Shown here: positions 52,849 to 62,360 of the stretch, in pieces | How positions within the stretch are numbered: the stretch's first letter is position 1 | Layout: every line of letters starts with the position of its first letter | Source: Komagataeibacter sp. FNDCR2 | GTDB taxonomy: Bacteria > Pseudomonadota > Alphaproteobacteria > Acetobacterales > Acetobacteraceae | Assembly: GCF_021295395.1 (NCBI RefSeq) | Contig: NZ_JAIWOU010000001.1 | Coordinates: 375,001 to 439,000 of the forward strand | DNA length: 64,000 nucleotides | Reading direction: 5' to 3' | The notes under the pieces: model-generated | The model's database searches: none | Seen by the model: the letters and a program-made list of their open reading frames with translations, nothing else | What the model was told of the DNA's origin: nothing | Made by a program: the position numbers and the translations under genes

Positions 52849-53838
52849 ATGAGAAAACGGTACGATCTCGACCTGCTGCGCAGCCTTCAGGTACTGATCG
52901 AGGAGGAGGGCGTATCCCATGCCGCGCGCAGGCTGAAGATGAGCGAGGCCGCCATGAGCCGGAGCCTGGCCAAGCTGCGCGTGATCTTTGGGGATCCGAT
53001 CCTTGTCGCATCGGGGCGGCGCATGGTCGCGACCACCTTCGCGCTGGGAATCCGTGACCGCGTGCGCGCCCTGGTCGATGGCGCCGATGCCCTGCTGGAA
53101 GAACAGGACGCGCCGGATCTTGCCGGTCTTTCGCCCCATTTCATGCTGCGGGCCAATGACCTGATCGTGGGGGCGTTCGGGGCGGCCATCCTTGCCGCCC
53201 TGCGGCAGGACTGCCCCGGCTGCGCCATCACCTTCGCCCCCGAAACGGATGAAGAACCCAGCAACGACCTGCGGGAGGGACGGGTGGACCTCTACCTTGG
53301 CGCATCGGACGACATGCGCCCCGACATCCGCCAGCAAAGCCTGTTCCCCACCGGGTTCCGCGCCCTTGTGCGCGCCGACCATCCCATTCTGGCCGAAGGG
53401 ATCACGCCCGCCTCGATTGTGAGGTACGAACATATCAGTGTCTCGCGCCGGGGGCGGCTGCACGGGCCGATCGATGTCGTGCTGCGGGAGCGTTTCGGCC
53501 TGCGGCGGCGGGTGGTGATGGTCGTGCCCACCTATTACGCCATGGTCGAGACCCTGCGCATGACGGATATGATCCTGCCCCTGCCGGGCATTGCCATCGA
53601 CTACCTGCCCATCCGTTCGATGCATCTGGCGGAGTTCGAATTTCCCTTTGAACTGCCGCCGGTACGCTCGTTTCAGGCATGGCATCCGCGCCGGGATAGC
53701 GACCCGGTGCATCGCTGGCTGCGCAACACGGTCTACCGCGTCGTGCGCCAGCGTGGCGACGACCTGCCCGAAGGGTTTTCCCCCACCCTGAGCGTGGCGG
53801 GGGAAGGCGATAACGTGATCCGGCCTTACTGGCCGTAG
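52849..53838 (+). CDS. LysR-family regulator divergent from the efflux operon (NodD-like)
   Basis: A 329-residue protein beginning [66 protein letters not shown]. The start and the R-x-x-x-G-D-P-x-L-V motif belong to the NodD/LinR-like branch of LysR regulators, whose members often control divergent efflux or aromatic-compound genes. The effector domain includes [31 protein letters not shown] lies before the ATG at 52849. It is 166 bases from the DHA2 gene. Its stop overlaps the convergent dadA by 13 bases. Confidence 0.9.
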   Translation: MRKRYDLDLLRSLQVLIEEEGVSHAARRLKMSEAAMSRSLAKLRVIFGDPILVASGRRMVATTFALGIRDRVRALVDGADALLEEQDAPDLAGLSPHFMLRANDLIVGAFGAAILAALRQDCPGCAITFAPETDEEPSNDLREGRVDLYLGASDDMRPDIRQQSLFPTGFRALVRADHPILAEGITPASIVRYEHISVSRRGRLHGPIDVVLRERFGLRRRVVMVVPTYYAMVETLRMTDMILPLPGIAIDYLPIRSMHLAEFEFPFELPPVRSFQAWHPRRDSDPVHRWLRNTVYRVVRQRGDDLPEGFSPTLSVAGEGDNVIRPYWP

Positions 53839-55082
53839 CGTACCAGCCCCAGATCCTCGTGCGCGATGTCGGGCATGCGGCCGGACATGATATCGGCCAG
53901 TACCCGGCCCGAACCGCAGGCCATGGTCCACCCCAGCGTGCCGTGGCCGGTATTGAGGTACAGGTTGTCGTAGCGGGTGCGCCCGATGATGGGCGTGCCG
54001 TCGGGTGTCATGGGGCGCAGGCCGGTCCAGAACTGGGCCTGACCGATATCGCCGCCACCGGGAAAGAGATCCCGCACCGAATGTTCCAGCGTTTCGCGCC
54101 GTGGTGCGCGCAGGCGGGTGGAAAAACCGGCAAGCTCCGCCGTGCCGCCCACGCGGATGCGCTTGCCCAGCCGGGTAATGCCGATCTTGAACGTCTCATC
54201 CATGATGGTGGACAGCGGGGCCTGGTTCTCGTTCACGATTTCGGCGGTGAGGGAGTAACCCTTGACCGGGTAGATCGGCAGGTCCAGCCCCAGATGACGC
54301 ACAAGGCCCGGTGAATAGCTGCCCAGTGACACCACATAGGATTCAGCCACCATCCGGCCCCGGCTGGTCTCGATGCCGGTAATGCGGCCGCCTTCCTCCG
54401 TCATGGTGCGGATGGCGGTGTCGTAATGGAAGGTGACGCCCGCCTGTGCGGCCAGCGCGGCAAGGCGCTGGGTGAACATGAAGGCGTCCCCCGTCTCGTC
54501 CCCCGGCAGGCGCAGGCCGCCGATGAATTTCCCCGCGCTGGAGGCCAGCCCCGGCTCGGCCTTCACGCAGCCTTCGCGGTCCAGGATCTCGTAGGGAACA
54601 TTGTACTGTTCCAGCACGCGGATGTCGCCCGCTATCGCGTCCATCTGCTTTTGCGTGCGGAATATCTGCAACGTGCCCATCTGGCGGTCATCATAGGTGA
54701 TGCCGGTGGCGGCGCGCAGGTCGCGCATCACGTCGCGGCTGTATTCCGCCACGCGCACCATGCGCCCCTTGTTGCGGGCATAGGCGGTGGTGGTGCAGTT
54801 TTCGAGCATCTGCACCAGCCATTTCCACAGATGCGGGTCCGGCATGGGCCAGAACACGAACGGCCGGTATTTCATCATGAGCCATTTCATGGCCTTGAAC
54901 GGCACGCCTGGCCCGGCCCACGGCGATGAATACCCCGGCGAGACCTGCCCCGCATTGGCGAAGCTGGTTTCAAGCCCGGCAGCGGGCTCCCGGTCCACCA
55001 CCGTGACCTCATGCCCCGCCTGCGCGAGATACCATGCCGATGTCACACCGACGACACCACTACCCAGAACAATGATTTTCAT
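53826..55082 (-). CDS. dadA: D-amino-acid dehydrogenase small subunit
   Basis: A 418-residue FAD oxidoreductase. The dinucleotide motif [31 protein letters not shown] opens the protein. [89 protein letters not shown] are the hallmark segments. It oxidises D-alanine and other D-amino acids to oxo acids, passing electrons to the respiratory chain. It lies just downstream of the alanine racemase gene on the same strand, so the two turn L-alanine to pyruvate. Confidence 0.95.
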   Translation of the reverse strand: MKIIVLGSGVVGVTSAWYLAQAGHEVTVVDREPAAGLETSFANAGQVSPGYSSPWAGPGVPFKAMKWLMMKYRPFVFWPMPDPHLWKWLVQMLENCTTTAYARNKGRMVRVAEYSRDVMRDLRAATGITYDDRQMGTLQIFRTQKQMDAIAGDIRVLEQYNVPYEILDREGCVKAEPGLASSAGKFIGGLRLPGDETGDAFMFTQRLAALAAQAGVTFHYDTAIRTMTEEGGRITGIETSRGRMVAESYVVSLGSYSPGLVRHLGLDLPIYPVKGYSLTAEIVNENQAPLSTIMDETFKIGITRLGKRIRVGGTAELAGFSTRLRAPRRETLEHSVRDLFPGGGDIGQAQFWTGLRPMTPDGTPIIGRTRYDNLYLNTGHGTLGWTMACGSGRVLADIMSGRMPDIAHEDLGLVRYGQ

Positions 55083-55116
55083 GACTCAGATGCCTTTTGT
55101 GGCGGGTGAAAGCCCA

Positions 55117-56259
55117 TCACGCGGCCTGCGGCAGGTAGGCGCGATGGAAACGCGAACCAAGTGCTGTCAGCACCTCGTAACCGATTGTGCCGGCGCAGCG
55201 CGCCACATCATCCACGCTGTGGCGCGGGCCGATCATGTCCACATGCGTGGTCGCATCCAGCACGGCGTCCGGCACGTCGCTTACGTCGATGGTGGTGGAA
55301 TCCATGGAAATGCGGCCAAGGATGGGCAGGCGGTACTCCCCCAGCCATGCACAGCCGCCATCGGCCCCGTGGCGTAGGAATCCGTCCGCGTAACCAATGC
55401 CCAGTGTCGCGATCCGGCGGGGCCCGCTGGCCCGCCATGTCAGGCCATAGCCAACGCCGTCCCCCGCCCCGATGGTGCGGACCTGCACGATCCGCGCGCG
55501 CAGGCGTACCGTGGGGTGCAGCGGGTTGGGGCGGGCCGCGTCCGGGGTCAGCCCATACAGCGCCGCGCCGGGGCGCACGAGGTCGAAATGGTAATCCGGC
55601 CCCAGGAAAATACCCGATGACGCGGAGAGCGCCAGCGGCGCTTCGGGCAGCCGGGCGGCCATATCCAGCAGCCGCGCGCGCTGCATGGCGTTTGCGGGGC
55701 TGGTGGGCGTATCGGCGCAGGCGAGGTGGCTCATGACAAGGCGCGTCCCGATCCCGGCCAGAAGCGCGGGATCCGCCGCCAGTGTCTCCACATCCACCAG
55801 CGAGAGGCCAAAGCGCGACATGCCGGTATCGACCTGGATGGCGGCGGGCAGGGGGCTGCCCGCCCGCCGGGCATGGGCGCGCCAGTCCGCGATCTGTTCC
55901 ATGCTGTTCAGAACCGGGCACAGGTCATGACCCGTGAAGTCCCGTGGCGTGCCCGGCATCGGGCCATGCAGGACAAGGATCCGCGCGCGGGGGGAAACAT
56001 GGGCGCGCAGGCGCACGCCCTCTTCCAGATGGGCGACAAAAAAGACGTTCGCCCCGGCCTGTTCCAGTACGGGCGCGACCTGTCGCGCCCCCAGACCATA
56101 GGCATCGGCCTTGACCACGGCAGCACAGATGGCGCTGCCGGTACGGGCGTTGAGCATGTCGTAATTGGCCGCGATCGCCCCCAGGCTGATTTCCAGCAAC
56201 GCGCCGGCACCCGGCGCGGCCCAGCCGGATGTAGGCAGGGTGGAAGGCAGGTCGGGCAT
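55117..56259 (-). CDS. alr: Alanine racemase (catabolic, DadX-like)
   Basis: A 380-residue PLP enzyme. The Schiff-base lysine is K50 in AAVVKADAYGLGA, with QVDTGMSRFGLSL, SASSGIFLGPDYHFDLVRPGAALYG and the second catalytic tyrosine region IATLGIGYADGFLRHG. It is 34 bases upstream of dadA on the same strand and divergent from an Lrp-family regulator, as in dadRAX loci, which supports a catabolic role in L-alanine use; it may also feed cell-wall synthesis. The ATG at 56259 is used because the longer frame to 56337 has no family-like start. Confidence 0.94.
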   Translation of the reverse strand: MPDLPSTLPTSGWAAPGAGALLEISLGAIAANYDMLNARTGSAICAAVVKADAYGLGARQVAPVLEQAGANVFFVAHLEEGVRLRAHVSPRARILVLHGPMPGTPRDFTGHDLCPVLNSMEQIADWRAHARRAGSPLPAAIQVDTGMSRFGLSLVDVETLAADPALLAGIGTRLVMSHLACADTPTSPANAMQRARLLDMAARLPEAPLALSASSGIFLGPDYHFDLVRPGAALYGLTPDAARPNPLHPTVRLRARIVQVRTIGAGDGVGYGLTWRASGPRRIATLGIGYADGFLRHGADGGCAWLGEYRLPILGRISMDSTTIDVSDVPDAVLDATTHVDMIGPRHSVDDVARCAGTIGYEVLTALGSRFHRAYLPQAA

Positions 56260-56298
56260 GCGGGGCGTACTCCATGAACTGGACGGGGCAGGTGTAAT

Positions 56299-56366
56299 CG
56301 TACGTGCCGGGCAATAAAATGTCCTGTCGTTTGGCACAAGTTTATGCGATTATTATGGCACGTACG
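56299..56366. promoter_or_regulatory. Paired inverted repeat in the alr/lrp divergent promoter
   Basis: CGTACGTGCC at 56299-56308 and its exact reverse complement GGCACGTACG at 56357-56366 stand 48 bases apart in the 140-base divergent interval between alr and the Lrp-family gene. Each half contains a CGTACG palindrome. AsnC/Lrp proteins bind paired sites in such promoters, so this is the natural candidate operator. The AT-rich interval between the halves likely holds the promoters. Confidence 0.5.
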
Positions 56367-56399
56367 CAATTATATACGAAAACAGGTGGAAAATTCACC

Positions 56400-56843
56400 A
56401 TGCCGTTCGACCGGATGACAGATTCCATACTGCGCAACCTGCGCCATGACGGGCGGATGAGTAACGCGGATCTGGCGCAACGTGTCGGGCTGTCGCCTTC
56501 AGCGTGCCTGCGGCGGGTGCGCCTGCTGGAAAAGGAGGGGGTGATACGCGGTTACCGCGCGCTGGTGGATGAGCGTTCGGTCCATGGCATGACCACGGTG
56601 ATCGTCCATATCACCCTTGAACGCCAGACGGAGGAATGTCTGCGCCGCTTCGAGGCCCGGGTGCGCGAATGCCCCGATGTGCGTGAATGCTACCTCATGA
56701 CAGGGGATGCCGACTATCTGGTCCGCGTGGAGGCGCGCGACGCCGCCGATTACGAACGTATCCATAAGGAGGAACTGTCGCGCATGCCCGGCGTGGCGCG
56801 GATACAAAGCAATTTCGCCATCCGCACCGTCGTGCAGCGGTAG
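56400..56843 (+). CDS. Lrp/AsnC-family transcriptional regulator of the dad genes
   Basis: A 147-residue protein: the N-terminal HTH has MTDSILRNLRHDGRMSNADLAQRVGLSPSACLRRVRLLEKEGVIRGYRALVD, and the C-terminal RAM domain has ECLRRFEARVRECPDVRECYLMTGDADYLVRVEARDAADYERIHKEELSRMPGVARIQSNFAIRTV. GGTGG precedes the ATG at 56400, so the longer frame upstream (56304) is not used. It is divergent from alr-dadA and presumably senses L- or D-alanine, as DadR does in other proteobacteria. Confidence 0.93.
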   Translation: MPFDRMTDSILRNLRHDGRMSNADLAQRVGLSPSACLRRVRLLEKEGVIRGYRALVDERSVHGMTTVIVHITLERQTEECLRRFEARVRECPDVRECYLMTGDADYLVRVEARDAADYERIHKEELSRMPGVARIQSNFAIRTVVQR

Positions 56844-56844
56844 C

Positions 56845-56870
56845 GGCCCGCCCGGATATCAGGGCGGGCC
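56845..56870. terminator. Bidirectional terminator between lrp and glpF
   Basis: GGCCCGCCC and GGGCGGGCC form a nine-base perfect stem with an eight-base loop, directly after the Lrp-family stop and before the end of convergent glpF. No T-run follows on either strand. Confidence 0.6.
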
Positions 56871-56896
56871 AAGAACGGGCCGGGACCGGGGTTCCC

Positions 56897-57709
56897 TTAC
56901 GGCGCGGGTGGCCGGGCCATGGTCGTGGCGCGGGGAATGAAGGGCCGGATCAGGAACTGGTAACATCCCGCCCCGATCACTCCACCGCAGAGCGGACCGA
57001 CAACCGGCACCCACCAGAAGCCGCCGGGGGAAGGGAAGGCCGAATGCCCCCATCCCATCAGGTAACAGAACACGCGCGGCCCGAAATCGCGCGCGGGGTT
57101 GATGGCCCATGCCTCCAGATAGCCCGCGCAGGCCCCGATGCTGGCCACAAGCAGCCCGATGATCAGCGCGCTGGAATTGGCCTGTGGCGCCACGGTATTG
57201 TATTCGCATGTAATGGCGAAGATGCCGAACAGCAGCAGCGCGGTCAGGATGGTTTCATCCACCAGCGCATGCAGGGGCGTGATGTTCTCACCCGGATGGG
57301 TAAAGAAGACCCCCGCCGCCCCGCCATCGGTGCGCGACAGGCCCTGAACCAGGTTATAATGGTCGATGACCGGCTGGTACAGCGTATAGACCAGCGCCGC
57401 GCCGATCATGCCCCCGACCACCTGTGCCGCGCAGTAGGCGGGCACCTTGCGCCATGAAAAGCCGCGATAGAGCGCCAGGGCCACGGAAACCGCCGGGTTG
57501 GCGTGCGTGCCCGACACGCTGCCGGTTATGTAGATGGCGATGGTCACACCCAGCCCCCATACGATACACACGCCCCAGTAGGAGAATTTGTAGGGGCTGG
57601 GGTCGTACAGCGTGTACATGGCGGCCACGGAATCACCGATCATTACGATGATCATGACCGCGATGCATTCCGAAATCAGTTCGCCCAGGAATTGACGGTT
57701 CTTCGACAT
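56897..57709 (-). CDS. glpF: Glycerol uptake facilitator (aquaglyceroporin)
   Basis: A 270-residue MIP-family channel with six helices. The two NPA motifs are HANPAVSVA (in GSVSGTHANPAV) and INPARDFGPR; the D after NPAR is the mark of glycerol facilitators rather than of water-only aquaporins. The ATG at 57709 (MSKNRQFLGELISECIAVMIIV) is preferred to a start at 57787, whose extra residues are not membrane-like and overlap the GlpR site. It is divergent from glpD with 448 bases between, and a GlpR-type operator is upstream. Confidence 0.94.
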   Translation of the reverse strand: MSKNRQFLGELISECIAVMIIVMIGDSVAAMYTLYDPSPYKFSYWGVCIVWGLGVTIAIYITGSVSGTHANPAVSVALALYRGFSWRKVPAYCAAQVVGGMIGAALVYTLYQPVIDHYNLVQGLSRTDGGAAGVFFTHPGENITPLHALVDETILTALLLFGIFAITCEYNTVAPQANSSALIIGLLVASIGACAGYLEAWAINPARDFGPRVFCYLMGWGHSAFPSPGGFWWVPVVGPLCGGVIGAGCYQFLIRPFIPRATTMARPPAP

Positions 57710-57785
57710 TTCAACCCACTTTATTCTTTTATTATCGGTCGATGGGAAAGGCCGGCCCGGTCTGACGCCGGTTGCTGGCCCTGAC

Positions 57786-57803
57786 ATGTTCTTAAACGAA
57801 CAT
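57786..57803. promoter_or_regulatory. glpR: GlpR operator before glpF
   Basis: ATGTTCTTAAACGAACAT, a near-perfect palindrome (ATGTTC and GAACAT arms, central TTAAAC), matches the E. coli GlpR consensus WATKYTCGWTAWCGAMCATW except at one or two inner bases. It stands 77 bases upstream of glpF. Confidence 0.75.
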
Positions 57804-58117
57804 CGTCGTGCCGGAAAGGGAGGAGTGCGCCTGCGGGGTGGAAGGTTTTCCTTTTTTCAGGACCGGCCCGATATTACGCAACATTGCTGACATTTTCAGG
57901 ACCGAACGCATGTGGCGCAACCCGGTGCGGGGGGACGCGTTAACTCTGGGTGGATGACTATTCTGGCTGTGCGTTTTCGCATATGCACAAAAATACATCC
58001 GGTCGTGCACTTCTCATATCGTGGCGGATTTATGGCTGGTACTCCCAATATTCAGGCTTCCGACATCATCCTTAACGGCTCCGGCCAATGTGCGGTTCCC
58101 CTATTGAAATGCGCATA

Positions 58118-58135
58118 ATGTTCGTTTACGAACAT
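58118..58135. promoter_or_regulatory. glpR: GlpR operator before glpD
   Basis: ATGTTCGTTTACGAACAT is a perfect 8-2-8 palindrome that matches the E. coli GlpR consensus WATKYTCGWTAWCGAMCATW very closely. It lies 22 bases before the glpD start codon, in the usual place for a repressor site that overlaps the promoter or leader. Confidence 0.85.
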
Positions 58136-58157
58136 CCGCATCAGGAGGAACATCTGC

Positions 58158-59720
58158 ATGGCGTCCATGGACGAAACATTCCGCCCCTTCCCCACGGGCG
58201 GCGACCCGGTCGATCTGCTGGTCGTGGGCGGGGGGATCAACGGCACGGGCATCGCGCGCGATGCGGCGGGGCGCGGCGCATCCGTGCTGCTGGTGGAGCA
58301 GGACGATCTGGCCAGCCATACCTCGTCCGCCAGCACCAAGCTGATCCATGGCGGCCTGCGCTATCTGGAATATTATGAATTCCGCCTTGTGCGCGAAGCC
58401 CTGATTGAGCGTGAGAACCTGCTGCGCATCGCGCCGCACATCATCTGGCCCATGCGCTTCGTGCTGCCCTACACGCCACAGGCGCGGCCCGCGTGGATGC
58501 TGCGCCTGGGCCTGTTCCTGTACGATCATCTCGCCCCCAACATGACATTGCCAAAGTGCAGATCGCTTGATTTGCGCACCAGTTCCGCGGGCAGGCCGCT
58601 CAATGGCAAGCTTGCGCGCGGCTTCGCCTATTCCGATGGCTGGGTGCAGGACAGTCGTCTTGTGGTGCTCAACGCCATGGATGCGCGCGCCCGTGGCGCG
58701 GATATCCGCACCCGCACGCGCCTGGTGCGCGCGCGCCGGACGGATGGCGTGTGGGAAGCCGAAATCGAGAACACGCACGATGGCAGCCGCACCACCGTAC
58801 GGGCGAAGGTGCTGGTCAATGCCGCGGGCCCGTGGGTGAGCGAAGTACTGCGTGAGCGCGCGCAGGTCAGTTCCACCAAGCAGGTGCGCCTGGTCAAGGG
58901 CAGCCATATCGTGGTGCCCCGGCTGTTTGACGGGCCGCAGGCCTATATCCTGCAGAACCCGGACAAGCGCATCGTTTTCGCCATTCCGTACGAACAGGAA
59001 TTCACCCTGATCGGCACCACGGACGTGCCATGGACGCAGGCCCCGGGACATGTCGAGATTTCGCCCGAGGAAATCACATATCTGTGTGAAAGCGTGAACC
59101 GCTATTTCACCAGGCCGGTCACGCCCGATGACGTGGTGTGGACATATGCCGGCGTGCGCCCGCTTTATGATGACGCCGCCACGAATGCCTCCGCCGTGAC
59201 GCGTGATTACGTGCTTGATGTCGATACGCATGATGGTCAGGCCCCGATGCTATCCATCTTCGGTGGCAAGATCACCACCTATCGCCGCCTGGCGGAGCAT
59301 GCGCTTGAAAAGCTCCGGCCCTTCCTGCCGGCGCTGGCCGCCCCGGGCTGGACGGCGGGTCGGGTGCTGCCTGGCGGGGATCTGGGCACGGACGGGTTTG
59401 AGGGGGCGGTCAGCCGCCTTGCGGCGCGCGCGCCCTTCCTTGACCCGCAGCTTGTCTGGCGGCTGGTGCGTAATTACGGTTCGTGCGCGGGTGAAATCGT
59501 GGGCGACGCCCGCAGCATGGCCGATATGGGCGAGCAGTTCGGCGCGGGGCTGAGCGCGCGTGAGGTGGAATACCTGATGGCGCGGGAATGGGCGCGGACC
59601 ACGCAGGACATCCTGTGGCGGCGCTCCCGTCTGGGCCTGCACGTGACGGATGAGGACGCGGCCCGGCTGGATGCCTACCTGCATGCCCGCCAGCCGGTCG
59701 CGACACCGGCGGTTTCGTGA
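58158..59720 (+). CDS. glpD: Aerobic glycerol-3-phosphate dehydrogenase
   Basis: A 520-residue FAD enzyme. FAD-binding LLVVGGGINGTGIARDAAGRG opens the protein, then HTSSASTKLIHGGLRYLEYYEFRLVREALIERENLLRIAPHI, the substrate/catalytic KGSHIVVPR, TDVPW, TYAGVRPL and FGGKITTYRRLAEHAL. It oxidises glycerol 3-phosphate to dihydroxyacetone phosphate with ubiquinone at the inner membrane. It is the first gene of glpD-glpK-glpX-fba-glpR. A Shine-Dalgarno AGGAGG stands before the ATG at 58158. Confidence 0.95.
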   Translation: MASMDETFRPFPTGGDPVDLLVVGGGINGTGIARDAAGRGASVLLVEQDDLASHTSSASTKLIHGGLRYLEYYEFRLVREALIERENLLRIAPHIIWPMRFVLPYTPQARPAWMLRLGLFLYDHLAPNMTLPKCRSLDLRTSSAGRPLNGKLARGFAYSDGWVQDSRLVVLNAMDARARGADIRTRTRLVRARRTDGVWEAEIENTHDGSRTTVRAKVLVNAAGPWVSEVLRERAQVSSTKQVRLVKGSHIVVPRLFDGPQAYILQNPDKRIVFAIPYEQEFTLIGTTDVPWTQAPGHVEISPEEITYLCESVNRYFTRPVTPDDVVWTYAGVRPLYDDAATNASAVTRDYVLDVDTHDGQAPMLSIFGGKITTYRRLAEHALEKLRPFLPALAAPGWTAGRVLPGGDLGTDGFEGAVSRLAARAPFLDPQLVWRLVRNYGSCAGEIVGDARSMADMGEQFGAGLSAREVEYLMAREWARTTQDILWRRSRLGLHVTDEDAARLDAYLHARQPVATPAVS

Positions 59721-59789
59721 CATACCGGCCGTAGGCGTAAACGGCGTACGGCCCAAACCAGCATCCGCCCGTTCGGGCAGGAGATAATA

Positions 59790-61289
59790 ATGAACAAGAA
59801 GAACAGAATTCTTGCAATCGACCAGGGAACGACCTCGACCCGCAGCATCGTGTTTGACCGGGACATCACGGCCCTGGCGGTCGCGCGTATCGAATTCGCA
59901 CAGCATTATCCCGCCCAGGGCTGGGTGGAGCACGATGCGGAGGAAATCTGGTCCAACGTCCTTTCCACCGCGCGTGAGGCGCTTGAAAAAATTGGCGGTC
60001 CCGGCACCATCGCGGGCATCGGCATTACCAACCAGCGCGAGACCATAGTGGTCTGGGACCGTGAAACAGGCGCGCCAGTCCATCGCGCCATCGTCTGGCA
60101 GGACCGCCGCACGGCTGCCGCCTGCGCGCATATGCGCGAACAGGGGCATGAGCCGCTTGTGCGCGAACGCACCGGCCTGCTGCTGGATCCGTATTTCTCG
60201 GCCACCAAGATCGCATGGATTCTGGATAATGTGGACGGCGCCCGCGCCCGCGCCGAACAGGGCGCGCTGGCCTGCGGCACCATTGACAGCTTCCTGCTGT
60301 GGCGGCTGACCGGCGGGCGCGTGCATGCGACCGACATGACCAACGCCGCGCGCACGCTTTTGTTCAACATCCATACCTGCGCGTGGGATGACGACATGCT
60401 GGCGCTGTTCAACGTGCCGCGCGCCATCCTGCCCGAGGTGCGCACCAACAGCGAAATCTTCGGTGAAACGGATCCCGCCCTGTTTGGCGAGGCCCTGAAG
60501 GTCGCGGGTATGGCGGGCGACCAGAACGCGGCCATGGTGGGGCAGGCCTGTTTCCGGCCCGGCACGGCCAAGGCCACCTACGGCACCGGCTGCTTCGCGC
60601 TGCTCAATACCGGCACCACGCCCGTCCGGTCCGAAAACCGCATGCTGACCACCATCGCCTACCGCATTGGCGATGAGACGACCTACGCGCTGGAAGGCTC
60701 CATTTTCGTGGCGGGGGCGGCCATCCGCTGGTTGCGCGACGGGCTGAACCTGATCACCCATGCCTCCCAGACGGATGACATGGCCACCCGCGTGCCCCAC
60801 AGCCATGGTGTCTATATGGTGCCCGGCTTTGTCGGTCTGGGCGCGCCGCACTGGGATCCTGACGCCCGTGGCCTGATCTGTGGCCTGACACTGGACGCGA
60901 CGGCCGCCCATATCGCGCGCGCGGCGCTGGAATCGGTGGCGTACCAGACGCTGGATCTCATGGATGCGATGCGTGAGGATGGCGGCGGGGAACTGAGCGC
61001 ACTGCGTGTTGATGGGGGAATGTCCGTCAATGACTGGTTCTGCCAGTTTCTTGCCGATATGCTCCTGACACCGGTGGAGCGGCCGCAGCAGGTCGAGACA
61101 ACGGCTCTTGGCGCCGCCTTTCTGGCGGGGCTGGCAACCGGGGTATGGAGCAGCATACCCGAACTGGAGGGAACCTGGACCCGCGGGCATCTGTTCCGCC
61201 CTGCAATGGACAAGGCACAGCGCGACAGTATGGTGGCGGGGTGGCACATGGCGGTGCGGCGGACGCTCAGCGCCACCGTGGCGGCGTAA
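59790..61289 (+). CDS. glpK: Glycerol kinase
   Basis: A 499-residue FGGY-family kinase. The N-terminal ATP/phosphate loop is [63 protein letters not shown] and the second FGGY signature [27 protein letters not shown] are present, with [11 protein letters not shown] and the last nucleotide-site region [20 protein letters not shown]. It makes glycerol 3-phosphate for GlpD. AGGAG lies before the ATG, 70 bases after glpD. Confidence 0.96.
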   Translation: MNKKNRILAIDQGTTSTRSIVFDRDITALAVARIEFAQHYPAQGWVEHDAEEIWSNVLSTAREALEKIGGPGTIAGIGITNQRETIVVWDRETGAPVHRAIVWQDRRTAAACAHMREQGHEPLVRERTGLLLDPYFSATKIAWILDNVDGARARAEQGALACGTIDSFLLWRLTGGRVHATDMTNAARTLLFNIHTCAWDDDMLALFNVPRAILPEVRTNSEIFGETDPALFGEALKVAGMAGDQNAAMVGQACFRPGTAKATYGTGCFALLNTGTTPVRSENRMLTTIAYRIGDETTYALEGSIFVAGAAIRWLRDGLNLITHASQTDDMATRVPHSHGVYMVPGFVGLGAPHWDPDARGLICGLTLDATAAHIARAALESVAYQTLDLMDAMREDGGGELSALRVDGGMSVNDWFCQFLADMLLTPVERPQQVETTALGAAFLAGLATGVWSSIPELEGTWTRGHLFRPAMDKAQRDSMVAGWHMAVRRTLSATVAA

Positions 61290-61322
61290 CCCTCGCATAT
61301 AAAAACAGGAAAAGAATGTTTC

Positions 61323-62309
61323 ATGACCTCCTCACGGTATAACCCCTATCAGGTTACGGACCGCAATCTCGCCCTTGAACTGGTTCGTGTAACGGAGGCG
61401 GCGGCGGTCGCCGCGTCGGCATGGACCGGGCGCGGCCTCAAGAACGAAGCCGACGGCGCGGCGGTGGAGGCCATGCGACGCGCCTTTGACACGGTTGCGA
61501 TCGATGGAACCGTGGTGATTGGTGAAGGCGAGATGGACGAGGCCCCGATGCTCTTCATCGGGGAAAAGGTGGGGGCGGGCGGCCCCGGCATGGATATTGC
61601 CGTTGACCCGCTGGAAGGCACGAACCTGTGCGCCAAGAACCTGCCCAACGCCCTGACCGTGGTGGCGCTGGCGGAAAGTGGCAATTTCCTCCACGCGCCC
61701 GACATCTACATGGAAAAGATCGTGGTTGGCCCCTTCCTGCCCGAAGGCGTGGTGGATCTGGACAACAGCATCGAAGCCAACCTGAAGTCACTGGCGAAGG
61801 CCAAGAAGTGCGATGTATCCGATCTCATGCTGTGCACCCTCGATCGGGAGCGCCATGGGGAACTGATCGCCCGCACGCGTGAGGCCGGTGCGCGCGTGAC
61901 GCTGCTGAGCGATGGGGACGTGGCCGCCGCCATCGCCGCCTGCCTGGACGATAGCGATATTGACATCTATGCCGGATCGGGCGGCGCGCCCGAGGGTGTT
62001 CTGGCCGCCGCCGCCGTGCGCTGCGTGAACGGGCAGATGCAGGGCCGCCTTCTGTTCGAGGATGACAGCCAGATTGCCCGCGCGCGCAAGATGAACCCCG
62101 ATGCCGATCCGTCGCGCAAGCTGGCGCTGGAAGACATGGCCCGTGGCGACGTGCTGTTCTCCGCCACCGGTGTGACGGGCGGCGCGCTGCTGCGCGGTGT
62201 CCACCGGACGGGTGGGCGCACGGTCACGCATTCGCTGGTCATGCGCTCCAAGTCCGGCACCATCCGGTTTGTTGAAGGCCAGCACGACTACCAGACCAAA
62301 AACTGGTGA
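61323..62309 (+). CDS. glpX: Class II fructose-1,6-bisphosphatase
   Basis: A 328-residue GlpX-type phosphatase: YNPYQVTDRNLALELVRVTEAAAVAASAWTGRG at the start, the metal-binding VIGEGEMDEAPMLFIGE and the lithium-sensitive motif VDPLEGTNLCAKN, then IYAGSGGAPEGVLAAAAVRC and SATGVTGGALLRGV. It converts fructose 1,6-bisphosphate to fructose 6-phosphate. E. coli also has glpX in its glp regulon, where it follows glpFK. Here it joins glycerol catabolism to gluconeogenesis. Confidence 0.95.
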   Translation: MTSSRYNPYQVTDRNLALELVRVTEAAAVAASAWTGRGLKNEADGAAVEAMRRAFDTVAIDGTVVIGEGEMDEAPMLFIGEKVGAGGPGMDIAVDPLEGTNLCAKNLPNALTVVALAESGNFLHAPDIYMEKIVVGPFLPEGVVDLDNSIEANLKSLAKAKKCDVSDLMLCTLDRERHGELIARTREAGARVTLLSDGDVAAAIAACLDDSDIDIYAGSGGAPEGVLAAAAVRCVNGQMQGRLLFEDDSQIARARKMNPDADPSRKLALEDMARGDVLFSATGVTGGALLRGVHRTGGRTVTHSLVMRSKSGTIRFVEGQHDYQTKNW

Positions 62310-62360
62310 TCATTTCATCCGTTGCATAACAATAATAATAAACAGCAATAGGGAAACGAC

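Larger units (their letters stand above)
57710..58157. other. Divergent glpF/glpD control region
   Basis: A 448-base interval with no gene. It carries two GlpR-like palindromes (57786-57803 and 58118-58135), the promoters of glpF and of glpD, and a GC-rich middle. The left operator is 77 bases from glpF and the right one is 23 bases from glpD, consistent with repression of both. Confidence 0.8.

Noticed and set aside
59250-61298. Minus-strand frame of 682 codons opposite glpD/glpK
   Set aside because: No domain; it spans two real genes on the other strand.
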